Shown here in pieces: positions 8,429 to 16,712 of a DNA stretch of 64,000 nt. A model generated the notes under the pieces. It ran no database searches and was not told the origin of the DNA. It saw only the letters and a program-made list of their open reading frames with translations. A program made the translations under genes and the position numbers. Origin of the DNA: Paenibacillus apiarius (GTDB taxonomy: Bacteria > Bacillota > Bacilli > Paenibacillales > Paenibacillaceae); the NCBI RefSeq assembly GCF_017052585.1, contig NZ_JAFFHZ010000001.1, positions 744,001 through 808,000 of the forward strand. Reading direction: 5' to 3'. Position 1 is the stretch's first letter, and each line of letters opens with the position of its first letter.

Positions 8429-9601
8429 ATGAGTGAAGACCAGCCAAAGGAGTATGCGCTTGGCGTGCTAGAATTAGATTCGCAAGGTTCACCTCCATTT
8501 ACCGAAGCGGCGTATTGCCGCAAGCTGTGCAAGATCGGCCGCAAGTACGGCGTGAGGGTCATTGTCTTCTCTCCGCGTTGGGTACATTGGCACGACCTTA
8601 CCGTAAGCGGGTATGTCTACGGCGCACACGGATGGGCGCAACGCACTGTCCCATTGCCTTCACTCTTATATGACCGCTGCGCTTACTCCAACAGCAACCA
8701 ATATCAAAGATCCCGGATAGCGATTGCCAGAATGATTCGTGATGCGAATGTCAGCTTGCTCGGTATCGGCTTGCGCGGAAAATGGGACGTATACCAATCA
8801 TTATCCAAGGAACCGTCCTTGCTTGACATTTTGCCCCCCACCCGATTGTTTGCCGGAGCAGGCAGTTTAGCCGACCAGCTGAACGAGTACGGGGGAGATT
8901 TGTTTCTTAAACCCCATGGTGGAACACACGGCAAATCCACCATTCATGTACGCCGCCTGTTCAGCAATGATACGGCTGCCGGCAACGGGAGGGACGCTTC
9001 TTTCGTTGGAGCCTACTTGCAGCTTCGCGGCCGGGACGGACGCAATCGCCCTATCCATCGTACCTTTACGCATCCCGGTGAAGGATTGAAATGGATTGCC
9101 CGGTTCATCGGCAAGCGCAAATTTATAGTGCAGCCTTATTTAACCTTGGAGACGCAAGCAGGTGAGCCGTTCGATATACGTGTCCTGATGCAGAAAAATG
9201 AGAAGGGGCGTTGGAGCTTTACGGGGATGGCTGCCCGTGTCGGGCGGCAGCACAGCGTCACTTCAAACCTACATGGAGGCGGTCATGCCGTTCCGGTCGT
9301 TCCATTCTTGGAAAGCCAATTCGAACCAGAACACGTACAACGTCTCGCGCAGCAGCTTCACTCTTACAGCGATAGCATTCCACCGATTCTGGAAGCGCGC
9401 CACGGTCGCCTGACTGAGGTCGGTCTGGATTTCGGAATTGACCGTGAAGCCCGCCTATGGCTTCTTGAAGTCAACTCCAAGCCGGGCAGGTCGGTTTTCA
9501 GCCAGACGGGCGAGCAGCAAGCCGCCATAAAATCCGTGGAGAACCCCATATTGTATGCGCGCTATGTAATGGTTCGATATCTTAGGAGGGTTAGTCCATG
9601 A
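8429..9601 (+). CDS. YheC/YheD-family ATP-grasp protein, copy 2 (short form)
   Basis: 390 residues, resembling YheC: no N-terminal beta domain, starting almost at the YALGVLELDS segment. ATP-grasp motifs are FLKPHGGTHGKS, VQPYLTL, DIRVLMQKN and FGIDREARLWLLEVNSKPG. The start MSEDQPKEY at 8429 follows GAGGAGG by 9 bases; thirteen further in-frame codons upstream run inside copy 1 and are not used. Its TGA overlaps the next ATG (ATGA), implying translational coupling. Confidence 0.88.
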   Translation: MSEDQPKEYALGVLELDSQGSPPFTEAAYCRKLCKIGRKYGVRVIVFSPRWVHWHDLTVSGYVYGAHGWAQRTVPLPSLLYDRCAYSNSNQYQRSRIAIARMIRDANVSLLGIGLRGKWDVYQSLSKEPSLLDILPPTRLFAGAGSLADQLNEYGGDLFLKPHGGTHGKSTIHVRRLFSNDTAAGNGRDASFVGAYLQLRGRDGRNRPIHRTFTHPGEGLKWIARFIGKRKFIVQPYLTLETQAGEPFDIRVLMQKNEKGRWSFTGMAARVGRQHSVTSNLHGGGHAVPVVPFLESQFEPEHVQRLAQQLHSYSDSIPPILEARHGRLTEVGLDFGIDREARLWLLEVNSKPGRSVFSQTGEQQAAIKSVENPILYARYVMVRYLRRVSP

Positions 9602-10974
9602 GTTTGACGGTATGCAACGTCCATTTGACGCCAAATTCTGAGAAGATCTTATACGTGTCCAACTCACTGTTGAAGCAGTTGAAGCTTGCCGGAAAAAAGT
9701 CCGTACGGCTCAGGTTGGGGAAAACCAGCATTCCCGCCACGGTCAAACCGATAAAAAAACCCGGCAAACATCTGTATGTTACGGCCGGCTTGCGAAGTTC
9801 GTTTCGAGTGCCTAAATCCGGCCTCGTCTATTTGCTGAATGAACACGAGGGTGACTTGCAGTTGGGCCCTCTAATCGGGGTCATGTCCGACACCTCTTCA
9901 CGTTCAGTCACGAGCCCATTCGGCAGCCGCACCGGCTTTATTAAGCAAATTCTGCGCGCCGGCAACAAGAAGGCCTACGTGTTCGCCTTCAGTCCGCGCG
10001 ACATCAATTGGCAGAACGACACGGTGCATGCTTTTTTCGTTACCGATTCAGGTGCGTGGGTGCGCAAGACGGTTCCGCTTCCGGATGTCGTATACAACCG
10101 CCTGCCCAGCCGCAGGGCGGAAACCTCAACGTCCATCAACGCGCTCCGCGAACGTTTTATAAAGAAGAAAATACCGTTTTTCAACTGGAGCTTTTTTAAT
10201 AAATCCGACGTGTACGCTCTGTTGAAAGATGAATCGGATGCGAATCGGTACGTTCCCGAATCCATTATGAATCCGACACCCGACACCATCCGCGCCATGC
10301 TGGATCGGCATCAGTTCGTCTATTACAAACCATCCGCCGGCAGCTTGGGCATTGGCATTTACCGGCTCACTTATTTGCCGAAGAAAGGCTACTTCGCCAG
10401 ATATACGAACAACGGCAAAAATGTGCTGCTGCGCTTTAAGCAGTTCTCGAGCTTAATCCGAATGCTTGAAGCAAGACATGGACGCTCCTTGCGGGGCTAT
10501 GTCGTTCAGCAAGGGGTGCGCCTCATCGAAATCGACGGCTGTCCCATCGACTTCCGCTTCCACATGCATAAGAACGGGGAGGATAAATGGGTCGTCGTCG
10601 GGATTGGAGCCAAAAAGGCGGGGAGGGGCAGTGTGACCACGCATGTGAAGAACGGCGGGAGGCTCATGACGCCAGAGCAAGCGCTCCAGCGCGCGTTCGG
10701 CGCACGCGCAGAAGAGGTGTTGGATAATTCCAAGCAGGTCGCCATCGAATTGGCTGAAGCCATCGAACGCAATCACCCTCACTTATTGGGCGAACTCGGA
10801 TTTGATTTAGGCATTGACCGAGATGAGCAGGTGTGGATGTTTGAGGCCAATGCGAAGCCGGGGCGCTCGATATTCAAGCATCCCTCATTAAAAAGCGAAG
10901 GACAATCGTCGATTGAGCACATTTTAGAACACTGCCTGTACCTGAGCAAATTTCGCAGGGGGGAATCGACGTGA
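9598..10974 (+). CDS. YheC/YheD-family ATP-grasp protein, copy 3 (long form)
   Basis: 458 residues with the N-terminal beta domain (to LQLGPLIGVMSD) plus ATP-grasp, so domain-equivalent to copy 1. Motifs: YYKPSAGSLGIG, VVQQGVRL, DFRFHMHKN (in place of the more usual LVQKN) and LGIDRDEQVWMFEANAKPG. The Glu-Ala-Asn-Ala variant of the last motif is shared with copy 4 and differs from LLEVN in copies 1, 2 and 5. TTAGGAGGG precedes the ATG. Overlaps copies 2 and 4 by 4 bp each. Confidence 0.88.
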   Translation: MSLTVCNVHLTPNSEKILYVSNSLLKQLKLAGKKSVRLRLGKTSIPATVKPIKKPGKHLYVTAGLRSSFRVPKSGLVYLLNEHEGDLQLGPLIGVMSDTSSRSVTSPFGSRTGFIKQILRAGNKKAYVFAFSPRDINWQNDTVHAFFVTDSGAWVRKTVPLPDVVYNRLPSRRAETSTSINALRERFIKKKIPFFNWSFFNKSDVYALLKDESDANRYVPESIMNPTPDTIRAMLDRHQFVYYKPSAGSLGIGIYRLTYLPKKGYFARYTNNGKNVLLRFKQFSSLIRMLEARHGRSLRGYVVQQGVRLIEIDGCPIDFRFHMHKNGEDKWVVVGIGAKKAGRGSVTTHVKNGGRLMTPEQALQRAFGARAEEVLDNSKQVAIELAEAIERNHPHLLGELGFDLGIDRDEQVWMFEANAKPGRSIFKHPSLKSEGQSSIEHILEHCLYLSKFRRGEST

Positions 10975-12080
10975 GCACTTTGGATCAAGAGCAGCTTCCG
11001 ATAGTAGCCATCCTAACGATAGATGATGACAAAGAAAAATTCCGCGGCAACCGGGACAATTTTATCGATATTTTGCGAACTGGCAAAGAACTTGGATTTA
11101 TCGTATATATTGTAACGGCCAAAGATTTAAAGCTGCATGCACGGCGAGTAATTGGATATTCCTATCATTTCGAGAAAGAGGCATGGCAGCAGGAGTGGTT
11201 CCCGCTGCCTCAAGTGGTATATAACCGCATCCCGCATCGAGAGGATGAGAACCTGCCTTCCGTCAGCAGCAAAATCGAAGAAATTATCGCCCACCCGACC
11301 ATTCGCATGTTCAACCCCTATTTCTTTAACAAATGGCATTTGTTCGAGTGGCTGAAAAAGTCACGCACCACCCGCAAGTACATTCCTTCCACAAAGCGGT
11401 TGAAGACATCCGTTTCTTTGGGCAAAATGCTGCATAAACATCCTTACCTCTATTTAAAGCCTGAGACGGGCAAAGCCGGAGTAGGCATCATGACGCTCCG
11501 TGTCAATCATACGAAAGCTTTGAAATTCCGCTTGCAGATACAAGATAAAAGGAAAAGCACCTCCTATAAATGCGCCACCATCTCCAAGTTATGGACCCGA
11601 ATTCGCAAGCAAGCGGGGCACTATGATTACATCGTGCAGCAGGGCATTCCGCTTGCGACGATCAATCGCCGCCCTTTCGATCTGCGGGTATTGGTACAGA
11701 AGAACAGCAAAGGGCAGTGGGATATTACCGGTGTCGGCGCGCGGATAGCCGGTTCCACGAGCATTACGACACACGTGCCGCGCGGAGGAAGCATCGACGA
11801 CCCAGAGAAGCTGCTCACAACCATATTCGGAGCGGAGCAATCGAGACGAATATTCGTACGGGCCAAAAATACCGCGCTTGTCATCGCGCGCCAAGTCGAA
11901 CGCGGCTCCGGATTTACGCTGGGTGAAATGTCGATGGACTTGGGCGTAGACGCAGGCGGCGGCATCTGGTTCTTCGAAGCGAATGCCAAACCGATGAAAT
12001 TTGATGAACCTCATATTCGCAAACGCTCGCTGGAGCGCATTTTTCAATACAGCACATTCCTCGCGAAACCAAGCGGATAA
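10971..12080 (+). CDS. YheC/YheD-family ATP-grasp protein, copy 4 (short form)
   Basis: 369 residues, GTG start at 10971 with AGGGGGG 7 bases upstream and a GTGA overlap with copy 3. ATP-grasp motifs: YLKPETGKAGVG, IVQQGIPL, DLRVLVQKN, LGVDAGGGIWFFEANAKP. Short form without the N-terminal beta domain, but the opening segment LPIVAILTIDDD aligns with the start of the other short copies. Probably the same spore-surface role as its neighbours; nothing in the sequence shows a distinct substrate. Confidence 0.88.
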   Translation: MSTLDQEQLPIVAILTIDDDKEKFRGNRDNFIDILRTGKELGFIVYIVTAKDLKLHARRVIGYSYHFEKEAWQQEWFPLPQVVYNRIPHREDENLPSVSSKIEEIIAHPTIRMFNPYFFNKWHLFEWLKKSRTTRKYIPSTKRLKTSVSLGKMLHKHPYLYLKPETGKAGVGIMTLRVNHTKALKFRLQIQDKRKSTSYKCATISKLWTRIRKQAGHYDYIVQQGIPLATINRRPFDLRVLVQKNSKGQWDITGVGARIAGSTSITTHVPRGGSIDDPEKLLTTIFGAEQSRRIFVRAKNTALVIARQVERGSGFTLGEMSMDLGVDAGGGIWFFEANAKPMKFDEPHIRKRSLERIFQYSTFLAKPSG

Positions 12081-12100
12081 CGAGAGGAAGGTGAACACGC

Positions 12101-13309
12101 TTGGCTCAACCGGTTCTTGGTATAATGACCCTTTACTTGAACGAACACAAACAGCTCGAAGAACGGCCCATTTATCAGAAGATGATTGCAGCGGGCAAAA
12201 AAATGGGGCTTGACGTATATGTATTCACGCCGCAGGACGTCGATGACCAACAGCACCGCATTTATGCGCTGTGCTATCATCCCGAGACCGGCCGATGGTC
12301 GCGAAAATGGTCCCGGTTTCCGAATATGATTTTTGACCGCTGCCGTATCCAAAAGAGCTACCGCTTTGAACAGTTGAAGCGATTTCGCAGCAAGTACAAT
12401 CATCTGCTGTTCCTGAATCGGCCGCTGCGCAACAAATGGACGATTTATCAGGTGCTCTCCACGGTGTCCAGCGTCAGGAAGCACCTTCCCATCACTCGAT
12501 TGTACACATCTTTGCAGGATGTACAGCTCTTGCTGAAGCAATTCCCTCTCGTGTTTTTGAAGCCGATAAATGGGACGGGTGGGCGCGGCATTTTGCGCAT
12601 AGAGCGCATCCGCTCCAATACCCAGACCATATACGTGCAAGGACGCGACCATCAACGCCGCATCATCCGTCCCCAGAAGATGACGTTGTCCCAATTGTCA
12701 GCCAAATTATCATCTTGGAACGCCAAGGAGCGCTATTTGGTCCAACAGGGCATCTCCCTCAACCTTCCAAGCGGCAGAGTGCACGATTACCGCATGCTCG
12801 TGCAGAAGAATGGCTCCGGCAAGTGGGCGGTGACAGGCTGTGCCGGACGCGTGGGTGCGATAAAGAGCATTACGTCCAATCTGCACGGCGGCGGGGAAGC
12901 GGTTCGCATGGATGAACTGCTGCGTCAATGGATTGGCAAAAAAGACCGGATGGAAGAGGTCAAAAAAGAGGCAGAAGCGGCAAGCTTGGAGATCGCCCAA
13001 TTCCTCGAGCAGAAATACGGAGCCTTGTGCGAGCTCGCGCTCGACTTGGCCATCGATCGCAGCGGGCATGTATGGCTGCTTGAAGTGAATCCAAAGCCGG
13101 CCCGAGAAGTATTCATCCGCGCTGGAGACCGGGAAACATATCGTCTGGCCATTACACGGCCGTTGGAGTATGCTTCCTGGCTCTATAAGCAGAAGAACGA
13201 TCGAGCCAATCTCGCCAGTCTGCATGCTGACGACACTCATGCCGAGGAGGAAGCAGCAAATGACGTAATCGAGGAGGAGAATGTTGAATCCTCCTCAAGC
13301 TCTGTCTGA
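12101..13309 (+). CDS. YheC/YheD-family ATP-grasp protein, copy 5 (short form, acidic tail)
   Basis: 402 residues. TTG start at 12101 follows AGGAAGGTG by 7 bases; no ATG or GTG fits the frame near it. ATP-grasp motifs: FLKPINGTGGRG, LVQQGISL, DYRMLVQKN, LAIDRSGHVWLLEVNPKP. Unlike the other four it has a C-terminal extension of about 30 residues that is acidic and ends in a Ser run (EEENVESSSSSV), which could be disordered. It ends the array, 12 bp before a strong terminator. Confidence 0.88.
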   Translation: MAQPVLGIMTLYLNEHKQLEERPIYQKMIAAGKKMGLDVYVFTPQDVDDQQHRIYALCYHPETGRWSRKWSRFPNMIFDRCRIQKSYRFEQLKRFRSKYNHLLFLNRPLRNKWTIYQVLSTVSSVRKHLPITRLYTSLQDVQLLLKQFPLVFLKPINGTGGRGILRIERIRSNTQTIYVQGRDHQRRIIRPQKMTLSQLSAKLSSWNAKERYLVQQGISLNLPSGRVHDYRMLVQKNGSGKWAVTGCAGRVGAIKSITSNLHGGGEAVRMDELLRQWIGKKDRMEEVKKEAEAASLEIAQFLEQKYGALCELALDLAIDRSGHVWLLEVNPKPAREVFIRAGDRETYRLAITRPLEYASWLYKQKNDRANLASLHADDTHAEEEAANDVIEEENVESSSSSV

Positions 13310-13320
13310 TTCATGTTGGC

Positions 13321-13358
13321 GGAAGGCGCAGCCCATCGTGCGGGCTGCGCCTTCTCTT
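13321..13358. terminator. Bidirectional terminator (YheC/YheD array / HAD gene)
   Basis: A 13-bp perfect stem (13322-13334 with 13342-13354, core AAGGCGCAGCCC) and a 7-base loop, followed by TCTTG. It lies between convergent genes and would end both transcripts. Confidence 0.85.
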
Positions 13359-13372
13359 GCATAGCTTTGTAA

Positions 13373-14083
13373 TTATCGAGCGGAAGTTCGGTACAGCTCC
13401 AGCAGTTCCTCGAATTGTTGCATGAAGAAGTCGGAGCCTTGCAGCTCTTCCTCTCTTCCGAAACCGGCATATTGGCAGCCGATGACGGTCAGTTCATTCC
13501 CTTTGCCTGCTTCCACATCCGAGGAGCGGTCACCGACCATCCAAGCGGAAGCGATATGATGTTCCTCCAGCAGCAGACGGACGAGCTCTACTTTCGTAGC
13601 GGTTCGTCTTCCGCCCGCGCTGTAAATTCCCGTAAATAATTCCGTTAAGCCATGCGCGTCTGCCACGCCTTGGACATAATCCTCCAGGCCGTTGCTCGCC
13701 ACGAACAGCTTTACGCCCGCTTTATGAAGCTCCGCCAATGTCTCGCGGACTTGCGGATACAGTTCCGAGTGACCTTCCGTCAAGCCGGCAAGCTCGTATT
13801 CCAGCAACAAATCATCCGCACGCTGTCTTGCTTCATCGCTGGCATCCGGCATAACCCGCTTCCAGATCGTCTCGAGCAGCATGCCAAGAGAGCTTAGAAT
13901 CAACTCCTCCGGCGGTGTGGGACCCTCGAACAGCCCTTCGCTTCGCAATTGATCGAACAAGCGGTGATACGCTGGGATAAGCAGCGTTTCCGTCCGGAAC
14001 AGCGTTCCGTCCATATCGAAAATCATCGCCTCCGGCCGCGGCAGCGATTGGCCGAAGCGAGATGCAGCTGTGGAAGTTGTCAT
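13373..14083 (-). CDS. HAD-superfamily hydrolase (subfamily IA phosphatase)
   Basis: 236 residues. Motif I is IFDMDGTLF (nucleophile Asp and general acid Asp) near residue 21, motif II is FVASNGLEDYV, motif III a Lys around TATKVEL, motif IV MVGDRSSDVEAG. A helical cap of about 80 residues separates motifs I and II, as in the phosphoglycolate phosphatase-like group. Substrate cannot be told from the sequence. GGAGG lies 7 bases before the ATG. It stands alone, convergent with the ATP-grasp array and divergent from ypdA. Confidence 0.85.
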   Translation of the reverse strand: MTTSTAASRFGQSLPRPEAMIFDMDGTLFRTETLLIPAYHRLFDQLRSEGLFEGPTPPEELILSSLGMLLETIWKRVMPDASDEARQRADDLLLEYELAGLTEGHSELYPQVRETLAELHKAGVKLFVASNGLEDYVQGVADAHGLTELFTGIYSAGGRRTATKVELVRLLLEEHHIASAWMVGDRSSDVEAGKGNELTVIGCQYAGFGREEELQGSDFFMQQFEELLELYRTSAR

Positions 14084-14296
14084 GAAATAGCCTCCGTCTT
14101 TTTATGTTATTCAATGAGTCAATGAGACCAATATAACATACTTCACACGGAAACTGGAGGATGAGAGCGATAAATATTGTAAACTTTATGTAAGTATGCG
14201 CCATGGAAATGGACTCCTTTTTCCGTTAACATGGAACTTGAAGCTATATCATATGAATCGCAACGCCACACAACATGTCACACGGAGGAGATTAGG

Positions 14297-15280
14297 TTGG
14301 AACAAGCCATAGTTATTGGCGCCGGTCCGTGCGGACTGTCTGCAGCCATCGAGTTACAACGGATAGGGCTTAAACCTTTAGTTATTGAAAAGCACTGCCT
14401 GGTCCATTCCATTTACCGCTATCCTACACATCTGCAGTTCTTCAGCACTCCGGAACTGCTTGAAATCGGGAGCGTTCCGTTCACAACGCCGCATGACAAG
14501 CCGTTTCGCCATGAGGCGCTAGTCTATTACCGCAAGGTAGCGGAACAATATCAGCTGCGTGTCTGTTCCTACGAGGAAGCAACCCATATTCAGAAAGAGG
14601 ATGATGGGACATTCAAGCTGCATACGAAGCTGCGAAACGGCTCGGCGTTAACCCGCCAAGCGCGCTTCGTCGTTATCGCAACCGGATATTTTGATCATCC
14701 GAATCTGCTGGGGATTCCGGGTGAAAGCTTGCCGCACGTCACGCATTACTTTCAGGAAGCCCATCCGTATGCAGGGATGAATGTCATCATTATCGGGGGC
14801 AACAATTCAGCCGTTGACGCCTCGCTTGAACTATTGCGGGCAGGGGCCAACGTCACTGTCGTATATCGCGGCCATGAGCTGTCCGACAATATTAAACCGT
14901 GGGTTCGCCCGATTTTCGAAAGCATGATCGCCAAGGACCGCATACATATGCGTTTCTCCTCGCAGGTCGTAAGCATCGAGCAGGATCAGGTGCATATTCA
15001 AGATTCTGCAGGAAACGTAGACCATGTCACCTGCGATTTCGTGCTTGCCTTGACAGGCTTCCGTCCCGATCGCAAGCTGTTGACGGAAAGCGGCGTCGAG
15101 TTGCAAGACGATCGCGAGAAGCCCGTGTTCCACGAGAACACGATGGAGACGAATGTTCCCGGTTTATATGTCGCTGGAGTTATCGCTTCGGGGCGCAACG
15201 CGAACGAAGTATTTATCGAGACCGGAAGGCACCACGGCCGTCTAATCGCGGAACATATCGACGCAACGTTGGGACAATAA
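14297..15280 (+). CDS. ypdA: YpdA/Bdr-family putative bacillithiol-disulfide reductase
   Basis: 327 residues, matching YpdA (about 325). FAD-binding IVIGAGPCGLSAAIE is at the N-terminus, NADPH-binding IIIGGNNSAVDASLEL in the middle, and the C-terminal VPGLYVAGVIASG closes the flavin site. The Cys of GPCG is the residue conserved in Bdr enzymes. In other Bacillota YpdA uses NADPH to reduce bacillithiol disulfide and so restores protein thiols. The TTG at 14297 is preferred because GGAGGAG precedes it by 6 bases and the protein then starts at the flavin fold; 22 upstream in-frame codons from 14231 lack similarity. Confidence 0.9.
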   Translation: MEQAIVIGAGPCGLSAAIELQRIGLKPLVIEKHCLVHSIYRYPTHLQFFSTPELLEIGSVPFTTPHDKPFRHEALVYYRKVAEQYQLRVCSYEEATHIQKEDDGTFKLHTKLRNGSALTRQARFVVIATGYFDHPNLLGIPGESLPHVTHYFQEAHPYAGMNVIIIGGNNSAVDASLELLRAGANVTVVYRGHELSDNIKPWVRPIFESMIAKDRIHMRFSSQVVSIEQDQVHIQDSAGNVDHVTCDFVLALTGFRPDRKLLTESGVELQDDREKPVFHENTMETNVPGLYVAGVIASGRNANEVFIETGRHHGRLIAEHIDATLGQ

Positions 15281-15370
15281 AACTGCTGTGTCTGTCCTGT
15301 TGTCAATTCTGGCCGCTGTCCAAGTTCACTGAGCCAAGAACCATGGCACACCTGACCCCTTTCATACCCA

Positions 15371-15400
15371 AAAAGGCGCCTCCCCTAGGGAGCGCCTTTA
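15371..15400. terminator. Bidirectional terminator (ypdA / yfkAB)
   Basis: Stem AAGGCGC-TCCC pairing with GGGA-GCGCCTT around a short loop, one bulged base, flanked by A4 and TTTA. It lies between convergent ypdA and the radical SAM gene. Confidence 0.75.
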
Positions 15401-15436
15401 CTATCTAAATTGCAAGCGTGCAGCAATGTTAATACG

Positions 15437-16621
15437 TTACAATACCGGGACCTTGCCGTTCATCGCTGCTTCCCGTTCTTTGAAGTCTACGCCTTTGTAG
15501 TACATTTCAGCGACGAGCAGGTTCGGTCCGCAGCAGGACGCTTGCGGACAGTAGCAATCCACTGTCTTGCAGAGCGGATGCTCATGCAGCCATGAATTGA
15601 ATATATCGTCCAGCTTCGTGCCGTGAATGTTGCCAAAAGCAGGGATATCCGCAAAGTCGGTCACGAACACGTCCCCTGTAAAGAGATTGACGTTCAGTCG
15701 GTTGCGTCCGTCAGGGTCATTGCGCAGCGTCACCATCGGCTCCGATTTCAACCGGTTCAGCAGTTCCTGATCTTCTCTGTTGCTATTGCAGGAATAAAAC
15801 GGCAATGTACCGAAGAGCATCCACATTTCCTTGTTGCGCGTATCCAAGAGACGATGAATCGATTGACGCAGATCCGATATTGGAAGCATCGGCAAATGCT
15901 CTGCGAAGGAGCTCGGATACATAGGATGAACCTCGTGGCGTTTGCAGCCCATTTCGTCAATCAGGCGGTGAATCTCGTTCATCTTGTCATGCGTCCGATA
16001 ATTAACCATTGATTCAGCGGATATATACATGCCCGCTTCGCTCAGGCGGCGCGTATTCTCGATCATGTGCTCATACAGCCGGGCAGCCACGCCAGATTTA
16101 ACTTCATGGCTCGTGTGCGTGAACCCGACCGCATGGAAATCCTCCATGCACGTATAGTTGAAGGAAATGTGCATGACGTCCAAATACGGCGCAATCCACT
16201 CATATCGGCGCATATCCAGCGTCAAGTTGGAGTTGATCTGGGAACGAATGCCGCGCTCGCGAGCATACTTGAGAATCGGGACGATATACTCTTTCACCGT
16301 CTTCTCATGGAACATCGGTTCACCGCCGGTAATGCTGATCGTCTCCAAATGCTCCACCTCATCCAGACGCTTCAGCATGAGATCAAGAGGCAGCTTCGGA
16401 GGCTCAATCATCGTGAGCGTATGTCCGACGGCACAGTGCTCACACCGCATATTGCATACATTCGCCACGGTCATCTCGACGCTGGTCAGCACATGACGGC
16501 CATAGGTTTGCATGGAGCGTATCGGATCCCATGGATCATAGTATGGGGAAATTTCCGGAAGCCCGCCCGCGGTGCGCTCCTGATTTACATTCGTTTCCTT
16601 CTCCACTTGCAGCTGTTTCAT
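15437..16621 (-). CDS. yfkAB: Radical SAM / CxCxxxxC protein YfkAB
   Basis: 394 residues. The radical SAM cluster motif is CNMRCEHC (Cys56, 60, 63), followed by ISITGGEPMFHEKTV, the SAM-binding GGEP region. A second Cys group near the C-terminus reads CYCPQASCCGPN, which contains the CxCxxxxC pattern that names the family and probably binds another iron-sulfur cluster (SPASM-like position). The reaction is not known. The ATG is preceded by AGGTGG at 8 bases. Single gene; terminator shared with ypdA. Confidence 0.9.
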   Translation of the reverse strand: MKQLQVEKETNVNQERTAGGLPEISPYYDPWDPIRSMQTYGRHVLTSVEMTVANVCNMRCEHCAVGHTLTMIEPPKLPLDLMLKRLDEVEHLETISITGGEPMFHEKTVKEYIVPILKYARERGIRSQINSNLTLDMRRYEWIAPYLDVMHISFNYTCMEDFHAVGFTHTSHEVKSGVAARLYEHMIENTRRLSEAGMYISAESMVNYRTHDKMNEIHRLIDEMGCKRHEVHPMYPSSFAEHLPMLPISDLRQSIHRLLDTRNKEMWMLFGTLPFYSCNSNREDQELLNRLKSEPMVTLRNDPDGRNRLNVNLFTGDVFVTDFADIPAFGNIHGTKLDDIFNSWLHEHPLCKTVDCYCPQASCCGPNLLVAEMYYKGVDFKEREAAMNGKVPVL

Positions 16622-16712
16622 CTTTTATTCCACCTAACTTTCTAGTTGCCTCTTCATGTCAACTGTTCATTCTGCAATCTCTGGCCATGATTCACCGATG
16701 TTTGTCATTCAT

